Translations under genes and position numbers: made by a program
NCBI RefSeq assembly: GCF_012843905.1
Contig: NZ_JABAGC010000026.1
Location: 1 to 45,830, forward strand
Reading direction: 5' to 3'
Source of the DNA: Clostridium sp. SM-530-WT-3G
GTDB lineage: Bacteria > Bacillota > Clostridia > Clostridiales > Clostridiaceae
Length of the DNA stretch: 45,830 nucleotides
Shown: positions 33,822-43,039 of the stretch, in pieces
Position numbering within the stretch: position 1 is the first letter of the stretch
Layout of the letters: each line of letters starts with the position of its first letter
The notes under the pieces: generated by a model
What the model was told of the DNA's origin: nothing
What the model saw: the letters and a program-made list of their open reading frames with translations, nothing else
Database searches by the model: none

Positions 33822-34655
33822 TTAAATGCATGTGATTTTGTTACATACATCAATAGTTTTTTTTGCAGTCTCTGTTACATTTTCAAATATTGAGTTAAGA
33901 TTATTTATAGAAGTAGCTTGGTTGTTTACTACTTCTTGTGAACTATCAATATGTTTCTTTGCTTCTCGTAAAGATTTTGTTATTTCATTTAAACTATTGC
34001 TTATATTATCAGAAGCTTCTTGACTTGCTTTTGAGAATTTACGCATTTCGTCTGAAACAACAGCAAAACCTTTACCTGCTTCACCAGCTCTAGCTGATTC
34101 AATAGAAGCATTTAATGCAAGGATATTTGATAATTTTGCATTTTGTTGTATTGAAGTAACTATTTCGATAGCATCGTTAACTTTATCAACTATAGAATCT
34201 GTAATAGTTTTTATTTCATTCATATTGGATGATAAAGTTATACTATTTTCAGATATGGAGTTAATTGATACATTTGTATTTGTTATAGATTCATCTAAAG
34301 CATTTGCATTATTAATTATTCCATCTCTAACTTCAGAAGAATAAATATAAGTAACAACACCAACGATTTCACCATTATCATATATAGGTGTAGCAGTGCC
34401 TTCAAATGCTTGTCCAAAAGCTTCTTTTGGGATTTTTGAATATGAAGGTTTACCAGTTCTTAAAACTCGGTGAATATTGCTGTTTTTATCGGTATCTTTA
34501 TAACCAACATCAAAATTAATATTTACCTTATTAGATTTAAAATAGGCTATTACCTCTCCCTCAGTATTCCATACAGCTATTGCTGCATCTAAACCAGTCA
34601 TTTGTTTTATCAGTGGAGCACAATTGGCTACCTCAGTTAATTTTTGATTTATCAT
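33822..34655 (-). CDS. Soluble methyl-accepting chemotaxis-like protein
   Basis: The 277-residue protein lacks any membrane segment. Residues about 1-110 form a small sensory domain (TGLDAAIAVWNTEGEVIAYF, GTATPIYDNGEIVGVVTYIY), similar to the cache/GAF-like modules of other short clostridial receptors. Residues about 115-277 form the coiled-coil signalling domain, with the hairpin tip SNILALNASIESARAGEAGKGFAV broken here into two known blocks (LNASIESARAGE and GKGFAVVSDEMRKFS). It would bind CheW/CheA or a dedicated partner in the cytoplasm. The signalling domain is shorter than that of chemotaxis receptors, and there is no obvious che gene nearby. Start follows AAGGGGTAA. Confidence 0.88.
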   Translation of the reverse strand: MINQKLTEVANCAPLIKQMTGLDAAIAVWNTEGEVIAYFKSNKVNINFDVGYKDTDKNSNIHRVLRTGKPSYSKIPKEAFGQAFEGTATPIYDNGEIVGVVTYIYSSEVRDGIINNANALDESITNTNVSINSISENSITLSSNMNEIKTITDSIVDKVNDAIEIVTSIQQNAKLSNILALNASIESARAGEAGKGFAVVSDEMRKFSKASQEASDNISNSLNEITKSLREAKKHIDSSQEVVNNQATSINNLNSIFENVTETAKKTIDVCNKITCI

Positions 34656-34829
34656 ATGTATTACCCCTTTATTTTAAATATAATTCTATTTTATCATAAT
34701 ATTTGGTAAAATTAAATATATATTGTCGAAGAAATATTAAACTATTAATTATTAAACTAAGAAAGTGTTACATATATTAAGCATTATGTTTCCAGTAGGA
34801 ATAATATTGATTAACTGCTGTGATATTAA

Positions 34830-34878
34830 AAAATAGCTATTACTAATAGATTAAAAATCTATTAATAACAGCTATTTA
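34830..34878 (-). terminator. Terminator of the ABC-F gene
   Basis: AAATAGCTATTA-TAATAGATT pairs with AATCTATTAATAACAGCTATTT; on the minus strand the stem is followed by a T-run. Confidence 0.82.
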
Positions 34879-34895
34879 TATTATGTATAATATAC

Positions 34896-36452
34896 TTATA
34901 CTATTTTAGTAGTCCATTCTTCACAATTCCATATTTCAGTTGCTACATCTCTATAGAATTCAGGTTCATGGGATACTAAAAGAATAGTTCCTTTATATTC
35001 TTTTAAAGCTCTTTTCAATTCTTCTTTTGCATCTACATCTAAATGGTTAGTAGGTTCGTCTAGGATTAGTATATTAGTTTCGTTATTTAATATCTTACAT
35101 AATCTAACCTTAGCAGCTTCTCCTCCAGATAATACTCTGATTTGAGATTCTAATTGCTTAGTAGTAAGTCCACATTTTGCAAGAGCAGCTCTTACTTGAT
35201 ATTGAGTATATCCAGGGAATTCTTGCCATACTTCTTCTATACAAGTATTCTTATTATCAGTTCTATCTTCTTGTTCAAAGTATCCAATATGTTGATAATC
35301 TCCAAGATGAACTTCGCCACTTAATGGCTTAACTACTCCAAGTAAGCTTTTTAATAATGTAGATTTTCCAAGACCATTAGCTCCAACTAAAGCTATTTTT
35401 TGTCCTCTTTCCATTGAAAGATTTAATGGTTTAGTAAGTGGAGAAGTGTATCCTATTACTAAATCCTTTGTTTCGAAAATAACTTTTCCAGAAGTTCTAG
35501 CTGGTTTAAAGTTGAATTCTGGCTTTGGTTTTTCAGCCATTAATTCAATTTTTTCCATTTTATCTAATTTCTTTTGTCTAGATTTAGCCATATTAGCAGT
35601 AGCAACATTAGCTTTATTTCTAGCAACGAAATCTTCAAGTCTTGCTATTTCTTTTTGTTGTTTTTCATATGCAGCTTCTAACTTCTTTTTATTTTCTGCA
35701 TATATTCTTTGGAATTCATCATAATCCCCAACGTATCTAGTAAGTTTTCTTTCTTCAACATGATAAATTAAATTTACAACTGAATTTAAGAATGGAATAT
35801 CATGGGAGATTAAGATAAATGCATTTTCATATGATTGCAAATATCTCTTAAGCCATTCTATATGTTCTTCATCTAAGTAATTAGTAGGCTCGTCAAGAAG
35901 TAGTATATCTGGATTTTCAAGAAGAAGCTTACCTAAAAGAATTTTAGTTCTTTGACCACCAGATAAATCATCTACGTCTCTATCAAGTCCTAAATCTAAA
36001 AGTCCAAGTCCCTTTGCAACTTCCTCAACCTTCGGATCTATAACGTAAAATCCGTTGTTATCAAGTAAATCTTGAATTACTGCAGTTCTATCTAACATTT
36101 TTGTTAACTCGTCTTCAGTGCAGTCACCCATTTTTTCATATAATGAATTCATTTCAGCTTCAAGATCAAAAAGATATTTAAAAGCACCTCTTAATGCTTC
36201 TCTTATGCTTTGTCCCTTTGTAAGTGCAGCATGCTGGTCCATATATCCAACTCTCACGTTATTTGACCATGTTACTTTACCTTCATCTGGTTGAAGTTTT
36301 CCTGTAACTATATTCATAAATGTTGATTTACCTTCACCATTAGCGCCAATAAGACCAACATGTTCCCCTTTTAATAATCTAAATGAAACATCTTCGAATA
36401 TGGCTCTGTCACCAAAACCATGGTTAATATCTTTAACAAGTAATACGCTCAT
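34896..36452 (-). CDS. ABC-F family ATPase (YkpA/YbiT-like)
   Basis: The 518-residue protein has two ATPase domains in tandem and no membrane part. Domain 1 has Walker A GLIGANGEGKSTF, signature VDDLSGGQRTKILLGKLLL and Walker B PDILLLDEPTNYLD. Domain 2 has ALVGANGLGKSTLLKSLL, RVLSGGEAAKVRLCKIL and ILILDEPTNHLD. The linker (about 240-320) is a charged helical pair (KKKLEAAYEKQQKEIARLED) that reaches into the ribosome in ABC-F proteins. Members act as translation factors; some protect ribosomes from antibiotics. Sequence order and length look most like YkpA/YbiT, a housekeeping branch, so resistance should not be assumed. Start ATG 36452 behind GGGAGG. Confidence 0.92.
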   Translation of the reverse strand: MSVLLVKDINHGFGDRAIFEDVSFRLLKGEHVGLIGANGEGKSTFMNIVTGKLQPDEGKVTWSNNVRVGYMDQHAALTKGQSIREALRGAFKYLFDLEAEMNSLYEKMGDCTEDELTKMLDRTAVIQDLLDNNGFYVIDPKVEEVAKGLGLLDLGLDRDVDDLSGGQRTKILLGKLLLENPDILLLDEPTNYLDEEHIEWLKRYLQSYENAFILISHDIPFLNSVVNLIYHVEERKLTRYVGDYDEFQRIYAENKKKLEAAYEKQQKEIARLEDFVARNKANVATANMAKSRQKKLDKMEKIELMAEKPKPEFNFKPARTSGKVIFETKDLVIGYTSPLTKPLNLSMERGQKIALVGANGLGKSTLLKSLLGVVKPLSGEVHLGDYQHIGYFEQEDRTDNKNTCIEEVWQEFPGYTQYQVRAALAKCGLTTKQLESQIRVLSGGEAAKVRLCKILNNETNILILDEPTNHLDVDAKEELKRALKEYKGTILLVSHEPEFYRDVATEIWNCEEWTTKIV

Positions 36453-36806
36453 TAATTTCCTCCCTAAAACAATTTGTTTTCAGTAATAAAGTTATGATAA
36501 TAGTTTATATGATACAAACCTTATATGTCAAAGTAAATTTCTGATGTTTTTACCTTTAAAGAATAATATATATATAATTTTTTAGCATTAAGAATATATT
36601 TTATTTTTAGAGTTAAAATATATTAAGTGATAATAAGGAATAATAAATGATATACAGATTATATTGTAAAAAGTTAAAGAATTTCTAAATACAAAAACTT
36701 AACAATATAATATATTAGTGTATAATAAATCATAATATTAACAAAATTAAATTTATATTAATCATAGGAATTATATGAGAAATAACATTAAAGAAAGGAC
36801 GATATT
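36453..36806. other. Divergent intergenic region
   Basis: 354 very AT-rich bases between the ABC-F gene (minus) and the antiporter (plus). A plus-strand promoter is visible at 36699-36726. No ORF, upstream attenuator peptide or hairpin typical of inducible ABC-F resistance genes was seen upstream of the ABC-F start. Confidence 0.5.
36699..36726 (+). promoter_or_regulatory. Probable promoter of the antiporter gene
   Basis: TTAACA (36699-36704) and TATAAT (36721-36726) are 16 bases apart, about 80 bases before the ATG. Confidence 0.6.
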
Positions 36807-37766
36807 ATGAATTATATTTTATTATTAGTTGGATTTGTTCTTCTGATTAAAGGAGCAGATGTATTTGTTGATGGTGCATCATCTATAGCAAAAAAGCTTG
36901 GTATACCATCAGTTATAGTAGGACTTACTATTGTTTCAATTGGAACAAGTGCACCAGAATTAGCAGTAAGTTTAATATCAGCACTTAAGGGCAGTAATGA
37001 TATTGCTATTGGTAATGTATTAGGATCAAACTTATTTAATTCACTTGTAGTTTTAGGTGTAACTACAATAGTATTTCCAATAATCATAATTAAAAAGAAA
37101 GTTAAAACTGATTTTCTAATAAATTTATTTGCTACTATATTATTATTTATATTAGCATTTGACTCTTTATGGGGAGGAAAAGGTAACACTATATCAAGAT
37201 TTGATGGAATAATTTTGCTAGTTATATGTATAGCATATATTACTTATTTAGTAATAAAGGCAAAAAAGACTGATATGCCTGAACCTTCAGAAGAAGAAAA
37301 AAATATAAATGTATTCATAAAAGTATTATTAATAATTATAGGAGCAGTTGGAATAGTAATTGGTGGACAATTAGTTGTAAATAGTGCTACTAATATAGCA
37401 ACATCTCTTGGCATGAGTGAAAAACTTGTCGGTCTTACTATAGTAGCAATGGGAACATCACTTCCTGAACTTGTAACATCAGTTGTAGCAGCTCTTAAGG
37501 GAGAAAATGATATTGCTCTTGGGAATGTATTAGGATCTAATATTTTTAATATATTATTAATTCTTGGTGCATCAGCAGCAATAAGTCCAATAACAGTAGA
37601 ATCAAGTCTTATGATTGATTTCTTATATCTTATAGCTATAACAATTATTATGTATATATTAATCTTTGCTAATAAAAAAGAAGAGAAAAGATTATCAAAA
37701 CCAGAAGGCATATTTTTAGTCATATTATATATTGCATATGCGGTTTATATAATTATGAGAAATTAA
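36807..37766 (+). CDS. Calcium/sodium antiporter (CaCA family, YrbG-like)
   Basis: The 319-residue membrane protein consists of two inverted repeats of about five helices each. The alpha-1 repeat reads VSIGTSAPELAVSLISALKG then DIAIGNVLGSNLFNSLVVLG; alpha-2 reads VAMGTSLPELVTSVVAALKG then DIALGNVLGSNIFNILLILG. The Glu and Asn residues in these repeats bind the cation. A short charged loop (KAKKTDMPEPSEEEKNINVF) joins the halves. It exchanges Ca2+ for Na+ (or H+/K+) across the membrane. Ribosome site AAAGGACG. The small amphipathic protein gene follows 87 bases on. Confidence 0.94.
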   Translation: MNYILLLVGFVLLIKGADVFVDGASSIAKKLGIPSVIVGLTIVSIGTSAPELAVSLISALKGSNDIAIGNVLGSNLFNSLVVLGVTTIVFPIIIIKKKVKTDFLINLFATILLFILAFDSLWGGKGNTISRFDGIILLVICIAYITYLVIKAKKTDMPEPSEEEKNINVFIKVLLIIIGAVGIVIGGQLVVNSATNIATSLGMSEKLVGLTIVAMGTSLPELVTSVVAALKGENDIALGNVLGSNIFNILLILGASAAISPITVESSLMIDFLYLIAITIIMYILIFANKKEEKRLSKPEGIFLVILYIAYAVYIIMRN

Positions 37767-37853
37767 TATATTAGAACTGTTTGAATTAATAATATTAGCT
37801 TTATTGGATAAACTTATATATAGGTTATTATTTATATTAAAGGAGATGTAACT

Positions 37854-38111
37854 ATGAGTGATTTTACAGATAGAATGAAAGAAGAAGGCAGAAAATTAGG
37901 AGAAGAAATGAAGGAATCAAGTCATAGAATAAGTGGTGAAATGAAAGGAATGGCACATTCTATTGGTTCTGAAATGAATGAAATGAAAGATGTAATGATG
38001 GATAAAGCTGATGATTTAGGCGAAAATATAAAAGAAAAAACAAATAAGATGAATGATAGTATTAAAAATGCAATCAATAAGTTTAAAGATGGTGGTACAC
38101 ATAATAAATAG
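37854..38111 (+). CDS. Small amphipathic helical protein (85 aa)
   Basis: The ribosome site is AAAGGAGATG. The protein is a single long run of 11-residue-like amphipathic repeats rich in Met, Lys, Glu and Asp (RMKEEGRKLGEEMKESSHRI, GENIKEKTNKMNDSIKNAI), with no Cys, Trp or hydrophobic anchor. This resembles LEA-like or YtxH-type stress proteins; I do not assign a family. A strong terminator follows. Confidence 0.75.
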   Translation: MSDFTDRMKEEGRKLGEEMKESSHRISGEMKGMAHSIGSEMNEMKDVMMDKADDLGENIKEKTNKMNDSIKNAINKFKDGGTHNK

Positions 38112-38139
38112 AAAAGTTCATATTTAATAATATTGTATT

Positions 38140-38176
38140 AAAAGCTGACATTTATTTTTTTATGTCAGCTTTTATT
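38140..38176 (+). terminator. Terminator after the small helical protein
   Basis: AAAAGCTGACAT (38140-38151) pairs with ATGTCAGCTTTT (38162-38173). Confidence 0.92.
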
Positions 38177-38260
38177 ATTTATGCAAATAATATATGAAAA
38201 AAGTGGAAAAAGTAGTATAATTAATTATACAAATATTTACATAGAAAAGAGGGTATCGAC

Positions 38261-39949
38261 ATAGATAAAATAGTTAAAATACTTATATTTAAATTAAAAA
38301 AGCTTAAAATCTACAAAAGAATAAAAAATATCTTTACAAAGCATAAATCAAAAATAAACCAAAATTCTGATTATTATGATGAAATGCAAAATCATGATAA
38401 TAAAATTGAAATAATTAGAGATCAAACATTTAGTGAAGGTATAGAGAAATTAACAAGGCAAAATTCAAAAGAAAGGAATAATATCAGTAAAGAAGTTGAA
38501 TATAATAATACCATGATGCAGTATTTTGAATGGTACTATCCAAATGATGGTTCTCTTTGGAATAAGTTAAAATCTGAAGCAAAAAATTTAGGAAATCTAG
38601 GAATTACTTCATTGTGGCTTCCACCAGCATATAAAGCTCATGGAGGAATAAATAATGTTGGATATGCTGTTTATGATTTATATGATTTAGGGGAATTTGA
38701 ACAAAAAGGAACTATAAGGACAAAATATGGAACAAAACAAGAGTATTTAGATGCAATAAAAGAGGCACATAAATATAACATAGATATTTTAGGAGATGTA
38801 GTATTTAATCATAAAGCTGGTGCAGATGGTACAGAACTTGTTGATGCAAGACTTGTTGCTTGGAATGATAGAAACAGATTTATAGGAGAAAAAAGACAGA
38901 TAAGAGCTCATACGGTATTTAATTTTCCAGGCAGGAATGGAAAGTATTCTGATTATAAATGGAGTTCAAAAGATTTTGATGGTGTAGATTATGATGATAT
39001 TACAAAAGAGAAAGGCATATTCAAATTTGAAGGAAAAGAATGGGAAGAAGATGTAGATAAAGAAAATGGAAATTATGATTTTCTTATGTTTTCAGATTTA
39101 GATATGGATAGTGAAGATGTAGTAAACGAACTTAATAGATGGGCGAGCTGGTATGTAAAAGAGACTAATGTAGATGGATTTAGATTAGATGCAATTAAGC
39201 ATATTAAGTTTGATTTCTTTAAAGATTGGCTTAAAGCAATAAGAGAAAGCAGTGGTAAAGAACTTTTTACTGTAGGAGAATATTGGACATGGAATATAGA
39301 GAGTCTTAAGTATTATTTAAAGCAGTGTGATTATTCAATGAGTTTATTTGATGCACCTCTTCATTTTAATTTTTTCAATGCAAGCAGTTCAGCAGGATAT
39401 TATGATATGAGAAAAATATTGTATAATACTCTTTTAAAAGAGAATTCAAAGTATGCAGTTACATTTGTAGATAATCATGATACACAAATTGGACAATCCT
39501 TAGAGTCTTGGGTACAAACATGGTTTAAACCTTTAGCATATACATTTATATTGACAAGACAGGAAGGGTATCCATGTATATTTTTTGGTGATTATTATGG
39601 GATTCCGGAAAAAGGGTATGCTGGAATTAGAAAAGAGCTGGATATAATAATGAATGCTAGAAAGAACTATTCATATGGCATTCAGCATGATTATATAGAC
39701 CATCATTCTGTTATAGGATGGACTAGAGAAGGGGATTGTAATCATAAAAACTCAGGATTGGCTGCAATAATAACAAATGGATTAGGAGGAGTAAAGAAGA
39801 TGTATGTTGGAAAACAGCATATAGGAGAAAAGTGGTATGATATTACTGATAATATAAAAGATAGAGTTGTAATAGATGATAATGGTGAAGGAGTATTTAG
39901 AGTATTAGATGGTTCTTATTCTATATGGATAAAAGAAAATATAAAGTGA
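38261..39949 (+). CDS. Cytoplasmic alpha-amylase (GH13), probable non-AUG start
   Basis: A GH13 alpha-amylase of the intracellular type, cleaving alpha-1,4-glucan. It begins its barrel at MMQYFEWYYPNDGSLWNKL; the catalytic residues are Asp in VDGFRLDAIKHI, Glu in LFTVGEYWTWN and Asp in VTFVDNHDTQIG. No signal peptide is present. The first ATG (38384) has no ribosome site, while the frame is open upstream to 38225 with no ATG, GTG or TTG. A good site, GAAAAGAGGG (38244-38253), lies seven bases before ATA 38261, which would add a basic segment (IDKIVKILIFKLKKLKIYKR...). The start is therefore uncertain: 38261 (ATA) by site, 38384 (ATG) by codon. The catalytic part is unaffected. Confidence 0.88.
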   Translation: MDKIVKILIFKLKKLKIYKRIKNIFTKHKSKINQNSDYYDEMQNHDNKIEIIRDQTFSEGIEKLTRQNSKERNNISKEVEYNNTMMQYFEWYYPNDGSLWNKLKSEAKNLGNLGITSLWLPPAYKAHGGINNVGYAVYDLYDLGEFEQKGTIRTKYGTKQEYLDAIKEAHKYNIDILGDVVFNHKAGADGTELVDARLVAWNDRNRFIGEKRQIRAHTVFNFPGRNGKYSDYKWSSKDFDGVDYDDITKEKGIFKFEGKEWEEDVDKENGNYDFLMFSDLDMDSEDVVNELNRWASWYVKETNVDGFRLDAIKHIKFDFFKDWLKAIRESSGKELFTVGEYWTWNIESLKYYLKQCDYSMSLFDAPLHFNFFNASSSAGYYDMRKILYNTLLKENSKYAVTFVDNHDTQIGQSLESWVQTWFKPLAYTFILTRQEGYPCIFFGDYYGIPEKGYAGIRKELDIIMNARKNYSYGIQHDYIDHHSVIGWTREGDCNHKNSGLAAIITNGLGGVKKMYVGKQHIGEKWYDITDNIKDRVVIDDNGEGVFRVLDGSYSIWIKENIK

Positions 39950-40070
39950 TAATATATGAAATTTATAATGATTTAATGGAAATATATAAATAATATTGTG
40001 ATTTTTTAATGTTTATATTGAATTTTGGGTGATTTTTTAGTATAACTTTATATTGATAGCTAAATATACT

Positions 40071-40104
40071 TACTGTCTGATTATTTCAGGCAGTAGTTTT
40101 TTTT
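40071..40104 (+). terminator. Terminator downstream of the amylase gene
   Basis: TACTGTCTGA (40071-40080) pairs with TCAGGCAGTA (40086-40095) with one G-U pair, followed by nine bases of nearly pure T. It lies about 120 bases after the stop. Confidence 0.85.
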
Positions 40105-40233
40105 CTAAAAGATAGCGATAAATTATGATTTTATTTTTATCCTATAATAATCATATTTAATTAAACTCATATAATTTTAGAATGATTATTTTATATTTAA
40201 TGTTATAAAAATATGAAAGGAAAATTTAAGGGT

Positions 40234-41037
40234 ATGAGGATAAATAAGCTTTTTAGCAATTACGGAATATGTTCAAGAAAAGATGTAAATAAACTTATAG
40301 ATGATAAAAGGATTACAGTGAATGGAAAAGAATGTGTTCAAGGACAGTGGGTTGAGGAAGATGATGAAATACTTCTTGATGGGAAGAAAATTTCTATGCA
40401 GGAAAGAATTTATATAGCACTTAATAAACCAGCAGGTATAATAACTACTTCAGACAAAGAAGTTAAAGATAATATTATAGATTTCGTTAACTATCCTAAA
40501 TATATATTTCCAGTAGGAAGATTAGATAAAGAATCAGAAGGGCTTATCATACTTACTAATGATGGAGAGCTTGCTAATGATATATTAGAAGCTGATAATA
40601 ATCATGAAAAAGAATATATAGTTACTTTAAATAAAGAGTTTGATGATGAATTTATTAATCAAATAAGATGCGGAGTTAAGATACCAGGGACAAAAGGCAC
40701 TGGAATCAAAAGAATATCAGATACTAAAGGAGTAGTATTTGATAATGGAGTTAAGAAAATAGTAGATTTAAATGATGCTAAATTAAAAAGTAATAATAAT
40801 GATGGTATAGTAACAAGACCATGTAAAGCTGAAAGAGTAAATGAAAATACATTTAAAATAATTCTGACTCAAGGACTTAATAGGCAGATCAGAAAAATGT
40901 GTAAAACTCTTGGGTATGAAGTTATAAAGCTTAAAAGAATTAGAATACTAAATATTTCTTTAGATGATATCGATTATGGAAAATGGAGATATATAAATGA
41001 AGAAGAAATTCAAACGATAAAAAAGCTTGTAAAATAA
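40234..41037 (+). CDS. RsuA/RluF-family pseudouridine synthase
   Basis: This 267-residue protein has the S4 domain MRINKLFSNYGICSRKDVNK and the catalytic motif FPVGRLDKESEGLIILTNDG with its nucleophile Asp. ALNKPAGIITT precedes it; TQGLNRQIRKMCKTLGYEVI is close to the RluF/RluB C-terminus. The region around 170-215 carries an insert (KGTGIKRISDTKGVVFDNGV...) relative to the first paralogue at 32229. It modifies rRNA, probably 23S. ATG 40234 is preferred because GAAAGGAAAA lies upstream; ATG 40213 would put that site inside the gene. Confidence 0.9.
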   Translation: MRINKLFSNYGICSRKDVNKLIDDKRITVNGKECVQGQWVEEDDEILLDGKKISMQERIYIALNKPAGIITTSDKEVKDNIIDFVNYPKYIFPVGRLDKESEGLIILTNDGELANDILEADNNHEKEYIVTLNKEFDDEFINQIRCGVKIPGTKGTGIKRISDTKGVVFDNGVKKIVDLNDAKLKSNNNDGIVTRPCKAERVNENTFKIILTQGLNRQIRKMCKTLGYEVIKLKRIRILNISLDDIDYGKWRYINEEEIQTIKKLVK

Positions 41038-41141
41038 ATTAATTTATATATTTTAGGATAAAAGTAAAGATAATTTTAAATAATAAATTTAATATATATT
41101 ATAATTAAGCAGGGTGCAGAACTAAGGAGGAAAAACAATTA

Positions 41142-41615
41142 ATGAAAGAGCTACATGAAAAATTAAAATATAAGTTTATTGATAAGGAATCAGAATTATA
41201 CCATTCGGCAATTGAACTTAGATATAGAGAATTTTATGAAACATCCAACCGTTCAAGAGAAAGTATATTTGATGAATTTGAAGATAAAAGTTTACGTGTT
41301 GTAGCTTATATGGACCATAATGATATGGATCATAAAGTAGTTGGTCATGCAAGATTATTTGTTGAAGGAAATGTTGGAGAAATAACTCAAGTAGTTGTGG
41401 ATCACGAGTATAGAGGATATAAAATAGGAGCTGGAATCATAAAACAGCTTTTTATAAAGGCAGAAGAATTAAATTTGAAGAGTGTTGGACTGGATGCAAG
41501 AATTCCAGCTGTAGAATTTTATAAAAAGTTTGATTTTAAAATAGTAGGCGAAGAATACATTTCACCTAAGTCAGGTATGCCAATAATTAGAATGGAAAAG
41601 AGTTTTAGGGATTAA
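41142..41615 (+). CDS. GNAT-family N-acetyltransferase
   Basis: The 157-residue GNAT protein has motif A EITQVVVDHEYRGYKIGAGI (acetyl-CoA pyrophosphate loop R/Q-x-x-G-x-G/A region) preceded by KVVGHARLFVEGN and followed by LKSVGLDARIPAVEFYKKFDF, the motif B helix. The N-terminal LRYREFYETSNRSRESIFDE is acceptor-binding and variable. The substrate is unknown. Ribosome site AAGGAGG. A strong terminator isolates it. Confidence 0.9.
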   Translation: MKELHEKLKYKFIDKESELYHSAIELRYREFYETSNRSRESIFDEFEDKSLRVVAYMDHNDMDHKVVGHARLFVEGNVGEITQVVVDHEYRGYKIGAGIIKQLFIKAEELNLKSVGLDARIPAVEFYKKFDFKIVGEEYISPKSGMPIIRMEKSFRD

Positions 41616-41621
41616 TAATAT

Positions 41622-41670
41622 AAATAACTACAAAATGTTATTATTTTAACATTTTGTAGTTATTTTGTTT
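41622..41670 (+). terminator. Terminator after the acetyltransferase gene
   Basis: A perfect 19-base stem (41622-41640 with 41647-41665), AAATAACTACAAAATGTTA against its complement, and a T-rich tail. Confidence 0.92.
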
Positions 41671-41766
41671 TAGTTGAAACTATTTATTTATTATGAGATA
41701 ATAGGCAGTGGTAAATATATAAATAGGCAACTTAAACTACTCATTATTATAAGATGAGGTGAAGAA

Positions 41767-43038
41767 ATGAACTTAATACAAAAATATGAAGCATTAACGA
41801 AAAAGCAAGCTGCTGAGAATCCAGATAAAGCTTATAAGATGATTGAATTAGGATTATTTTTTGAAAAGCAAATAGTTAAATTTTCAGAAAAAGATATGCC
41901 AAAAGCATATAAAAAATTAAATCTAATTGCTCTTAATTCAGTTTTACGTGGATTAAAAAATCCAGAAAAGGCAGCTTGGGTAAATATATTCACTCCAGTA
42001 GAAATTCTTCAAGCATTTGATATAAATCCACTATCTATTGAATGCATTTCAAGTTTTCTATCTGGATTTGAAATAGAAGATTTTTTCAATGAATATGCAG
42101 AAAATTTAGGAGTTGCTGAAACATTATGTTCTTATCATAGGGGATTTATAGGTGCAGTAGAATCAGGGGTACTACCTACACCTAAATTTGCAATAACAAC
42201 ATCAACATGCTGCGATGGGAATGTGAATACTATAAGATATATTGCTAAGAAGAGAAAAGTAGATTCTTATATCATTGACATTCCATATGACTATTCAGAA
42301 GCTAATGAAAAGTATGTAGTAAACCAACTTAAAGAAATGATATCAATGTTAGAAGAAAAAACTAACAAAAAATTTGATATGGAAAAATTAAAGGAAATTC
42401 TTAGAAGAGAAAATGAATCTAAAAAGTACTTTAATGAATATTTAAAATACCAAAAAACAAAGTATTATCCAAGTTCATTAACTTTACATATGTTTATGCT
42501 TTTTGCATCGCATGTAGGTATAGGAACACAAGAAATACTTGATTTTTACAAGCTTCTTAGTGAGGATATACAAACTTATCCAGATAGCCATGGATTAAAG
42601 ATATTCTGGGTGCATTTACTACCATACTATCAAGAAACAATGAAAAAATACTTTAACTTTAATGAAGGATATCAAATTCAATCTTATGATACTAATTTTG
42701 ATTATATGGATGAATTAGATGTAGACCATCCTTTAGAAGCACTTGCTAAAAAACTTATTTTAAACATGTATAATGGTCCATATGAAAGAAAAATTGAAAC
42801 TATAGAAAAAGCTATAGATGAATTAGGATCAGATGCGGTTATACATTTCTGCCATTTAGGATGTAAACAGTCTGCCGGTGGTGCAATGCAGCTTAAAGAA
42901 GCTATAAGAAAAAAAGGTATTCCAATGTTAGTATTAGATGGAGACTGTATGGATAGAAGAAACTGTCAAGATGGACAAATAAAAACACGTCTTGAAGCAT
43001 TCTTAGAAATGATAAGAACACAAAAGGAGGCAAAATAG
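41767..43038 (+). CDS. 2-hydroxyacyl-CoA dehydratase-family subunit (HgdA-like)
   Basis: The 423-residue protein belongs to the HgdA/FldB/BcrBC Fe-S family. Conserved cysteines are in TSTCCDGNVNTIRYIAKKRK (about residue 147), FCHLGCKQSAGGAMQLKEAI (about 364) and LDGDCMDRRNCQDGQIKTR (about 397), the ligand pattern for a [4Fe-4S] or double-cubane cluster. Family members remove water from 2-hydroxyacyl-CoA or reduce aromatic rings, or, in double-cubane proteins, reduce small molecules, all after one-electron ATP-driven activation. It has no neighbouring CoA-transferase, so the substrate is unknown. One base separates it from its partner gene, whose ribosome site lies in its last codons. Confidence 0.88.
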   Translation: MNLIQKYEALTKKQAAENPDKAYKMIELGLFFEKQIVKFSEKDMPKAYKKLNLIALNSVLRGLKNPEKAAWVNIFTPVEILQAFDINPLSIECISSFLSGFEIEDFFNEYAENLGVAETLCSYHRGFIGAVESGVLPTPKFAITTSTCCDGNVNTIRYIAKKRKVDSYIIDIPYDYSEANEKYVVNQLKEMISMLEEKTNKKFDMEKLKEILRRENESKKYFNEYLKYQKTKYYPSSLTLHMFMLFASHVGIGTQEILDFYKLLSEDIQTYPDSHGLKIFWVHLLPYYQETMKKYFNFNEGYQIQSYDTNFDYMDELDVDHPLEALAKKLILNMYNGPYERKIETIEKAIDELGSDAVIHFCHLGCKQSAGGAMQLKEAIRKKGIPMLVLDGDCMDRRNCQDGQIKTRLEAFLEMIRTQKEAK

Positions 43039-43039
43039 T

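Noticed and set aside
34896..36806. ABC-F gene as an antibiotic-resistance determinant
   Set aside because: It resembles the YkpA/YbiT housekeeping branch, and the upstream region has no leader peptide or attenuator typical of inducible resistance genes.
37244..37723. 159-codon minus-strand ORF inside the antiporter gene
   Set aside because: The plus-strand protein has conserved alpha-repeat motifs over the same bases; the minus frame is a by-product.
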